This document shows, in pieces, positions 1 through 9,800 of a stretch of 14,613 nt of DNA (positions are counted from its first letter, which is position 1; each line of letters opens with the position of its first letter). The notes beneath the pieces were generated by a model that worked only from the letters and a program-made list of their open reading frames with translations, searched no databases and was not told where the DNA came from. The stretch is from Goniomonas avonlea (lineage: Eukaryota; Cryptophyceae; Goniomonadida; Goniomonadaceae). The position numbers and the translations under genes are program-made. The stretch covers positions 1 through 14,613 of the forward strand of contig QUTJ01031667.1 of NCBI GenBank assembly GCA_003573635.1, given 5' to 3'.

Positions 1-2230
1 ACTTGCCCGTTTCTTCGGTTATCGTTGGACTGAAACGTGCACTGTTGCGCGGACGCTGCTCTGTGCTCCCTTAAAGTTTGTTCAGTATACAGTGTGGCGC
101 TTCCACCCACTTCATGGGGAAGCTCACGTTTCCCTGAAATGTTTGCCGTGCCCTTGCTCGCCTCCTCTTAGAACACGTTAATAGGAAAAATGGTCGACTC
201 GGATCTACACTGTGACCGTACGATCGGACGCAAGTGCGCGAGGTTATAAACTATATAGAGGCCTGGATACATGGAGCGATATACGTGGAGGCATTAACTC
301 CACTCCGAGACCCAGCCTGAGGGACGTGACATGTGTGCAGCCGACGCGACAGCGCGCAAACCACCGGCGGTGAATATATCCTTAGGCTAGTAAGTAATTA
401 ATATTGAACGCCATGTACGCAGCTAGCACTATCGCCAGGATTTCAATTAAGATCCAGCCTGAGGACAGACGGCTTCATGATGAACTAGTACTAGTAAATC
501 TCGGAGCTAGTGTCACTGACTGTCCGATTATGGCCGGCTCACAGTTCTCTGCCCTCGACTCCGAATACGCGGTGACGTAGCTCTCTACTTCAATGCCTTC
601 CTTTTCTTAATTTAGCTTGCAATTAAATTAAATCCTAATTAAGTTCGCGAGTACGATCACTGGCAGGTACTATACGTTCTCATACTAGTATAATTTCTCT
701 AAGATCGCGAGGGGCCAGCGCCTGGATTGGGAGCGCGCGGGTTGTTTCAACACAACCTCGAGAGCCCAGGGATCGCGTGACACGCCGACGATTGCAAGAG
801 CCACCGGGTAAATTACGCCGAAATTCAGATCGGGGTGTACATGAGGCTTCAACTAAATCCTTTGTTTTTTCGCCTTTCTCCTGTTCTTTTTCGTGTTTTA
901 ACGTTCGTGCTTAATTACTGGAGCCTGTGCGGCTATGTGTACCCGGCGGCGAGGCTCTGCTGAGCGGCGGAGCCTCGCACTGGTACGAGAATCCCAAGCA
1001 CTCTGTGCAATCGCGTTGACCATGTGCCACGGGCTTTTGCGGCACGTAAATCCCCAGCACTCTGCTCGGCTCCAAGCTTGCCCACCTCGGCCTCGCTTCC
1101 AACTTGCTATCTGGACCGCTCCCTCCGAATTTTGGGTCTCATGAGCTCCCTATACTAGGCTAGGAGCCTGCCAGAGTGGCCGTCTCCGATGCTCCGATCT
1201 AGTCCGACTTGGCTCATGCGCACAGCCGCTGCCAGGCTGAGCTCGATTGATTTGATGTTAATATATATTATCGAACATAAGCATCAGGTCCTTCACGCAA
1301 TATTATTGTTCTATTGCGCTACCTGCATGGTGGTTAAACGCCTGCCAGGCCTGATCCGGTTGATCGATATCTAGCTAGATGCAAATCAACTTGGCAATTT
1401 GGCTACGTATAGTTGGAGATTAATTACGTAGCTCTCGAAAACTTGCCAGTTGAAACTTGAAAAGCGATATAATTGATTATGCATGCGACTTGTGTTACCG
1501 GCGATACTGGGGGCAACAGAAGTTTGATCGCGATATTCGATCGACCGGCCCGGGACTCGAGCTTGAAAGGGAGGTGACTCAGTGAGGCAATGGAACTTGA
1601 AGGTGGGCGAGCTATTTCTTCTCGCTCGATCCTCAACGGCATCGGCACCCGTCCGCCATCGGTGGCTTTGTCTCTCACAGCTCAGCTTGAATGATTTCGA
1701 TGAGGCACAGTGCAAAAAGAAGTTAGGTACCGTCTTTATACGAGTCGAACAAACCACATTGTTACTCTCCTGCATACGATGACAGCAGTGGCCGGGTTTC
1801 AAACTCGACCGACTGCCCACTCAAATAACAAGGCCGGAGATTTCCTGCCAAACAAAGATTCCCGCCGTACACGAGAGGAAGCAATTCCGAGGAGTACTGG
1901 CCCGACCATGAAATGCCACCCACGGAATTCTGACTTCAGGCGCAATGCAATTACCCTCACCTTCTCTCTCTCTTCTCCCTCTCTCTGTGTGCTCTCCCCT
2001 CACGACGGGCGGATGCCCGCTCACCGGCACACAGGTGAGAAAAAGGTCTACTTGGCAACGCCCAGCAAGTGTGTGTGTGTGAGTTCTCGATCCTCCAACG
2101 GGTTGCACGCGGCAAAGGCTCTGATCATCGACAGTAATCCGATGGTTTGATCCGAGAGTGAAATAAAAATTCGATCGTGATGGGCGATGTGCTGAGCGAG
2201 CATCCAGGGGACAAAACTGCAGGGCTTGTC
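1..2230. other. Left flank with no supportable gene; proximal part is probably CSE1 3' UTR
   Basis: No open frame of 60 codons or more occurs before about position 911, and the short frames further right show no domain I recognise and no conserved splice-linked exons. I found no tRNA-like or rRNA-like segment by eye. The part next to 2230 must contain the 3' UTR of the minus-strand CSE1 gene, but I see no clear AATAAA on that strand to mark its end. The sequence is poorer in microsatellites than the CSE1 introns and has many short AT-rich stretches and small palindromes such as ATACTAGTAT near 682. Non-coding DNA, or a gene too diverged to read by eye, are both possible. Confidence 0.5.
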
Positions 2231-2355
2231 TCACATCGCGACCCCCGCGGCGGCGAGATAACCCTTGACGAAGTTCTGCACTGTCCCCCCGGCAGGAAGG
2301 GCAGCCAGCAACTGCTGGATCTGCGAGCGGGTGGGATTGTCGAGAGAGGAAAACG

Positions 2356-2386
<31 letters not shown>

Positions 2387-3765
2387 GAGAGAGAGAAGAG
2401 AGAGGAAAATGAGAGTGGAAATGAGAGAGAGCGGAAAATGAGAGAGAGAGGGGGGAAATGAGAGCGAGAGGAAATAAGAGGGAGAGAGGAAAGTGGAAAA
2501 TAAGAGGGAGAGAGAGCAAAATGAGAGAGAGGGGGAGCACACCTGCGGTGCCTTGGCCATTGCGTCGCGCAGGGCCAGAGCAAGGGTCGAGCGGAGATCG
2601 CGCACTTGGGGGAAATAGTCTGTCTCTGCCTTGGCCGCGTTGTGCAGAGGCGAGTACGCCGCCGTGTACCTACGCACATGGTGAGGCCCTGACCACTACG
2701 CTGTCTCCAGGGCCATGCTATGCAGAGAGGCCCCGGGTGGTGTTGGGGGTCGTGGGGGAGATATTTGTGGTGTCGGAGGTGGTGGGAGATGTTTGGGGTG
2801 TTGGAGGTGGTGGGGAGATGCTGAGTGTTGGAGGGAGAGCACGGCAGGAGCTCATCCGTCCCAACCAATCCAATATCCGCCCTGCTGCCAAACTCACCAG
2901 GGCGGATATTCTACGTGCTCCGAGGCCTCCTCCCTGTGACCCCAGCAGGGTCTGGTTGCGTTTGATTACGAATATCCACCGACGTGCAAGCGGGCGTAGC
3001 CAAATGACCACGGCTTAATCCGTTTGATTACGGAGCGCTCGTCCGAGGAGGGAAGGAAGGGGCAGGGGGGGACAAGGAGGGCAGGACTGGGGGAGGAAGG
3101 AGGGAGGGAAGGATGGAGGCGAGAGGAACCCACCCGGGGCTGTTGTCGATCTCAATCACAATCTCGTCCTGATCCTTCTCAGGGGCTGCTGCCTCTTGCA
3201 CCTCAATCATCTCCACAACCACTTCCAGCGTGCGCGTCCTAACGCGGTTGTTATTTACGCCGTATCAATCGAGTGAAGCACGCTGGGAGGCTGTGGCCTC
3301 GGATGAGCGGCATGACAATGCTGTGGTCTCACACAGGTCGCATGAGCTGCATCGTCTGGCATGACAACACCGGCCAGGCCCAGCAACGCACCACATGCTG
3401 ACACAAGGTGATCTGGCATGACAACATCGGCCAGGCCCAGCAACGCACCACATGCTGACACAAGGTGATCTGGCATGACAACATCGCAGCAACGCACCAC
3501 ATGCTGACATAAGGCTCGACCAGCATCTCCGGCGTCTCTGTCAGCAGCTTCACCAGCGCAAGTTGGCAGACCTTGCGGTCCAAGGTGCCAGTGACCTTGG
3601 TCACGTTCGCCAGCCAAACGTTGAAGTAGAGCTGTCCGAAGGCGCTGCGATTGCGGGAGGGTCAGTCTGTGTGTGTGCGCGCGCGCGCGGCGTGTGTTCC
3701 TCTGCCCCCCCCCCCCTCTTGGGAATTGAGTGTGTTGTCCGAAGCTGCGATTGAGGGAGGGCGAG

Positions 3766-3803
<38 letters not shown>

Positions 3804-6800
3804 TTCCTCTGCCCCCTCCCTCTGGTATGTTGCGTGTGCGTGTCGACGTTGCGGTCGCGTTTCTGCACACTGGGTGGACACTTCAAGCCATGAAAAAGTT
3901 TCGCACCCTTTTGCTCCCGCCGCGGTTTCAATCTTGCTGACCACACTCGCCGGGTTCACACAGGCCACTGAGGAAAGGCATGTCTGTTGACTGCGTCAGT
4001 TCTGGGCTCTCGAGCAGAGGGAGGGGAGCGAGAAAGAGCGAGGGAGCGAGAGATAGAGAGAGGGAGACAGAGAGACATCGAGTGAGCGAGAGCAAGAGAT
4101 TGAAGCAGGGCTGCGAGAGACTCACCAGGCAGTGCCTTGTGAACTTGGGGGTGGTGCTGCCAGACAGACGAGCAAAGAGCATCCCAAGGACCCCGACCAT
4201 GTACTGGTCCAGCTGTGCGCTGTGGAGTGTTGTGTGAGGTTGTAGCAACCAAGTAGCAACACACGACACACACACGCACACGCACAGGAGCACGCAGCAA
4301 GGATGACGCACACGGTGTGGAGGGAGGCAGGGAATGGGAGAGAGGGGACGAGAAGGGAGCGAGGGGAGCGAGGGCGGGGGAGAGGAGAGCGAGAGCGGGG
4401 GAGAAGGGAGCGAGGGCGGGGGAGAGGGGAGAGAGGGGTGGTGGTCTCGACTTGGAGCGTTGTCAAGGGGGTGGGGAGCAGAGAGGGGGGAGAGTAGAGA
4501 GGGAGAGCAGAGAGGGGGGCGAGCATACGGGTTGACACGGTGGATGACGGCCCGCAGAATGAAGATGCCTTCGTGGTCCGTGGACTTGGCCGCGATAAGC
4601 TTCTGCACGACTCCCAAGATCTTGGTCAAGTTGTCGCCAGTCGCCACCTGCTCTGGGCTCTTCTCCAAGAAGGCAACCAGGAAGCGGACCAGGGCCGGGA
4701 TGTTCCCGCGTCGCTCCCACATAGGAACCAGCAGGAGAGAGGGGAGCATCTCCAGATACTTGGGCTGTCGGCGCGGTTGAGTCGACAGAAAACGCCTCGT
4801 CATTGAACACTCAAGGAGGAGAATACACAATAGCAGACGCAGACACTGAATACTTGAGAGTCATTGAAATTCAAACCGCCATCCGACGAACACAAAAACG
4901 AACGGGAAGAGTTTCACCTCGCCGTCAGGAAAGGTCCAATTTTATGGGCGGGGCGGGGGGCGGGGCGGGGCGCAGATGGAAGAAAGAGCAGGGTGGGTGG
5001 GGAGAAATGGTGAGGATGTGGAAGAGGAATCAAGTATTGGAAGGAGGAGACCAGCGGGGGGAGAAGGCAGCAAGAGGAAGAAAGCTCTCTCTCTCTCTCT
5101 CATGTTGATCTATCAAATCGAGTGAGGAGAGCGAGAGGAGAGAATCGTTCGCTAGCAGGAGTTCGAACAGTGACACGCGTACCGGGGTGGGCCCAGCGTA
5201 GCGTTCGAGGACGAGAGCACCAATCTGGAAGATATACGGAAGGAACTCCGAAACATCCATTTGCAGCACGGTCTGGAACACCGGGAACATGAGCTCGTCG
5301 AAGGCCGTGAGGGACGCCTGGTCCACGCACACAAACCGCACCACTGCTGCCAACTGCGAGAGAGGTGAGATGGAAGATCAACGCACAACCAGTCTCCCCT
5401 TCGACCCCCCTCCCTCATCTCTCCCCAACTGCCACCAACTGCGGTATAGGTCACGACACCTGGTCCACTCACAGCTCTCACAGACCCCCCCTCCCCTCAC
5501 CCCGCCTTCCTCTCCCCCTCATCCTCGTCCCTCGCCAACTGGCACCAGCTGCGACATAATTCAGACTCGCCCGTGACCTCTCACTCCCGGGCATCAGTGA
5601 TCGGTGGTCCAGGCAGAGTCAGAGCTGAGTGAAGAGGAACACTGCCCTTGGACAAGAAGCAGCAGCGACAGGGAGGAGACAGGGGAAGAAAACGCGACAC
5701 GGGTGAGGAAGCTCTCCGCACCGTCTCGAAGATATAGTAGTTGAACACCGGGTTCTTGGGGTTCTGGCAGATGACCTTGAGCAGCTCCGTCAGCTTACCG
5801 AGCAGCAAGCCGGCGTGAGGCGTCAGGTCAGACTGCGGAAAAGCAAGGTCAGAGATGCGTGAGGCATCAGGCCAGACTGCGGAAAAGCAAGGTCAGAGAT
5901 GCGTGAGGCGTCAGGTCAGACTGCGGAAGCAAGGTCAGGGATGCGTGAGGCGCCAGGTCAGACTGCGGAAAAGCAAGGTCAGAGATGCGTGAGGCGTCAG
6001 GTCAGACTGCGGAAAAGCAAGGTCAGAGATGTGTGAGGCGTCAGACTGCGGAAGCAAGGTCAGAGTTGCGCGTGCTCGGAGGCTGCCACACCTCTCACTC
6101 AGGTAAGGTCCAAGTTCCTATGTAACGGAGTCCACGCTGGAGGTCTCCCGGAGCCTCAGCCCTAGCATCACGCATTTCGGGCAATAAGGATAGTGAAATA
6201 CGCCAAGGGTCAAGCAACGCGGATCGGACATGGCCTCGGAAATATTTCGGAGAGAAGCGAACAGATTGGGGATGCATGTCGGCGATGAGACGGACCTGCG
6301 CGACGCAAACCACACGCATCAGGGTCTTCATGCAGTGCTCGTTCTCTGTCGAGCAAGGCTTGCTGAGAGAGGCGAACAGACCTTCAAGCATTGGCTGCAG
6401 CAGCGGTCGCAGCTCCTCCTGCCCGAAGCTGGCACCGTCAATGTTAGTCAATGTCTCGATGAGTTGACGCAAAAAACCGCCACCGCGAAGGTGTGCGAGC
6501 GTGCGAGCGATCAAAGCTCCGTGTCGTGCTGGCACAAGTATGTGTGTGTATGTATGTGTGTGCGGAGTGCAAGAGAGAGGCCGAGGCGACATAGGGTGTC
6601 GTCGGGCTCCAGCAAGGGCCGCGCCACACGCCAGTGTGCCCCACCCACCCTCTGTGGCGTGCTCATATCGGCAGGTGGGCTACGGCCTCTCAGACGCAAT
6701 CCCTACACTATCCCAGGTCCACTCGCAGAGTTTCCTTGGTGTGGAGCCTGTTCTCACGTCAGTGACCAGCCCACTTCTCGCTACACCCACTCACGCACCA

Positions 6801-9800
6801 CTCACGCCTCCGCACTCTCTCTCCCCTTTGCCTGGCACGCCCCCCCCCCCCCGAGAGGGCTGGGCACTCAGCAGCCTCGCCAGCCTCACCGCAGTGTGCG
6901 AGCAGGAGAGTCCTTGACAGTCATGATGCGCTCCAGCGCGTACGCGGCGTAGGTATGCACCACGTAGTCAGTGGCGTGCAGCAGTCGCAGCAGCAGCGGG
7001 ACAACTTCGAGGCAGGCCGACTTGGGCAGCTGGCCAAGGAGTTAGCCCTGAGCACTGAGAAACCCACACAAGTTAACAGGTTCCTCTCGCTTCCTTCGCA
7101 TCTGCCCGCCCCCCCTCCCTCCACTCACAAGATCCCAGAAGCAGTGAGAAGCCCACGCAACGCATCTGCCCGCTCACAAGAGATTCCAACTCCTCAGTGT
7201 GTTCGTGTGCAGATGCGGGTAGAGTCCCTTGTGAGTGGATTAAACCAGACACTGCACGTGCGAAGCTTTTCTCGCCCCCGCTCTCTCCCGCAAAGCAGTC
7301 GCAAGGTGGTGCAGGGAGGGAGCGAGCGGGAGGTGCTGCTGACAGTGTCGCCTTGTACAACCTTGTTTCAAGCGCTTGAAATCACACCTGGTTACGGAAA
7401 GTGATGACGAACTTGACAAGGTCCGCCTTGAGCACGGGAAGCTGGTTCACGTTCTCTGCCGTGATTTGCTGCAGCTCCGGGAGCACCTGCAGTTTGAACA
7501 TCATCACCAAGGACCCTCATGCCGCTGTCCTCCTGTCGCTGTCTCTCTGTCGTTGTCTCTCTGTCGCTGTCTCTCTGTCTCTGGCTCCCCCCCCCCTTTC
7601 TTCTCCCCTCCTTCATCCCCCACAGCACACGGTAGCCTTAACTCGTCAAAAAAGCAGACCCTAAACCCATCAACCCAAGACGGAAAACAGACCCTGGACT
7701 CTAATCACCCGGACCTCAAGCCGATGCCACCCTCACGTCCAAGTTTGCCCCCATGCTGGCCAGTACGCATCCAGGAGGAACGCACCTGAGTCGCAAAGAA
7801 GTCGACGATGTTGATGCGCTGGCTGACGTTGACGACACCTTCGGTCTGCAGGGTGCCCTTGACAGCCAGAGCAATGACAAGATAGATCACGCTGCCATGC
7901 ATGTGAGATCACGCCATACATGTGACATCACACGTGCGGTTCATAGAGAGGGAGGGAGAGAGAGATGCACGCGTCCTTGGAGCGCCAGAGTGTGCGGTGA
8001 GGGTGAGACAGAGCGCGCGTGCCAGCGAGAGAAGGGGGGAGAGAGACGCACGCGTCCTTGGAGTGCCAGTTTGCTGCGGGTGCCTTGGCGTACTCCGCAA
8101 GCATTGTCTGGACGTAGCCAGAGCAGATGTCTGTGACAGGTCCCTCGAAGAAAACACACATGGCCTTGACCAGTTCGCAGGCTCCGCGACGACGGGTGTC
8201 AGTGTCAGACCCTTCGAGGTCACGCCGCATGTACTCCTGTCGCCACGTTTGAGCCATGAGACATAGAGTGTGCAAGTAGAAACGAGTCACAGGGCGTTAG
8301 AAACGAGTCACGAGTCCAGTACGAATGGGTCCCGCTGAAATGAGTCGCAAGTCAAGTACAAACGAGGAACTCCATGTTGAGTTTTCAGTCTCGAACTGGC
8401 CAGATCGATGGGTAGAATGTTCAAGAATTCACCAAAACGAATGCTGGGAATCAATAACACTCCCACAAAAGGATGTTTCGGATAATGTCATCGAATGGCG
8501 AAAATGAACACAAGACCTGCGGGTTGTCCTCAAACAGCTCCTCGTCCGAGTCTCGGAAGCGAATGTTGGGAATCACCACACTCTCGCAGATCGTTCGCTG
8601 AGTGTCAGCGTTGTCGAACAGCTTGTGATGCACAGACTGCGCCACACACGCCAGGAATCGCATGGCACTGGACGCCAACTGTTTGGGACTTGTTAGACCT
8701 TATGCCGCTCCATTCACGACAGTCACTACAAACGGCGAGTGACGGCCCCATGCAGGAGAGGGAGAGAGAGAGCGGGGAGAGAGAAGAGGGACACAGTGAC
8801 AGAGACAGACACAGATTGGCCACAATGTCGCGCCGAACGACACAGTCAGCGTCGGTATATAGACGAAACGCGACAAACGTGCCAAAAACTTCATGCGGTA
8901 GAATGCTCTGAGACCTTACAAAGTTGTCTAGGAGTCAGCAAGAGTCACGCTTTGTCCAACTCTCGGATCCGCCCACCTCCCTGCGTTTGCCTGCCCCTGG
9001 GGTCTGCCGGTCTACTGCGTCTGTCTTTTTAATCTGCCTCGGCGGGTCCATGACACGTTGTTCCTTATAACCACAAAATTTCTATGTAGGGTCAGCCAAA
9101 ACGTACCTTGTCAAACTTGGAATCAAGACCAACAGCCTTGACAAGCAGGTTCCAGATATCAGCGACGAAGGTCTGGAGGTAGGACCCAAATTCCTCCTCA
9201 TACCTGGGAGCGAAGGGAGTTAGTCTTCAGGTATACTTTCAGGAATTCTTTCAGGCATCTGGTGGTTAAGGGCATCGCGCGCGCGCGCGCACACACACAC
9301 ACACACAGCACACACAGCACACACACACGCGCGCACACAAGTTCTAGGGTAGCTCTTTCAGGACCTCTGACAAGTCTGGAGGTCGGTAGGATCCAGATTC
9401 CTCTTTGAAGTGAAATTTACCTGAAGATATATACCTGAGCGATTGAGATAACACATGGATGTACGAAGTGGAGATGTGTAGATAGAGACGTGTAGATAAT
9501 GCAAGTGTAAGATCAAGTGCGAGATATTGAATGCAATTTGGAGTAATAGCTTGGTATCATTTGGTGCCAAGAGGCTCAGGGTGAACATCGTCACGAGATG
9601 GGACAGTGGCGAGAGTATTAACGCTGAATCGTTGAAATTGACAGAATTGATGCAGCGCGACAGAGGGAGCACGCAATCGGCGTCGGGCTATTTTTACGAC
9701 AAATATGATAAATAAGCCAAATAACGAGGCGAGAATTCTTTGCGGGTGCTGGAGTCTCGGTGAGCGAGTCACAATAACGTCTCAGAAACAACATACAAAT

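Noticed and set aside
740-757. Small hairpin GGTTGT/ACAACC considered as part of a tRNA or terminator
   Set aside because: There is no cloverleaf around it, no B-box-like sequence and no adjacent gene; a 6-bp stem is expected by chance.
1-1400. Possible LTR or transposon remnant
   Set aside because: I found no terminal repeats, no transposase or reverse-transcriptase frame and no target-site duplication.
1821-2868. Long minus-strand open frames over the GA/CT tract (up to about 245 codons)
   Set aside because: They are Leu/Ser-rich products of low-complexity CT repeats and only overlap the true exons 22 and 23 in part.
4303-4806. Plus-strand frames rich in Gly/Glu/Arg
   Set aside because: They are antisense readings of the GGGAGCGAG repeat and of exon 17, without any domain.
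3928-4830. A 300-codon minus-strand open frame
   Set aside because: Only its first part (exon 17) and the piece at 4126-4219 (exon 18) match CSE1; the remainder is translated intron repeats.
5813-6067. Regular 44-bp repeats suggested a CRISPR array
   Set aside because: The copies are contiguous with no unique spacers, they contain an intron end plus exon codons of CSE1, and the genome is eukaryotic.
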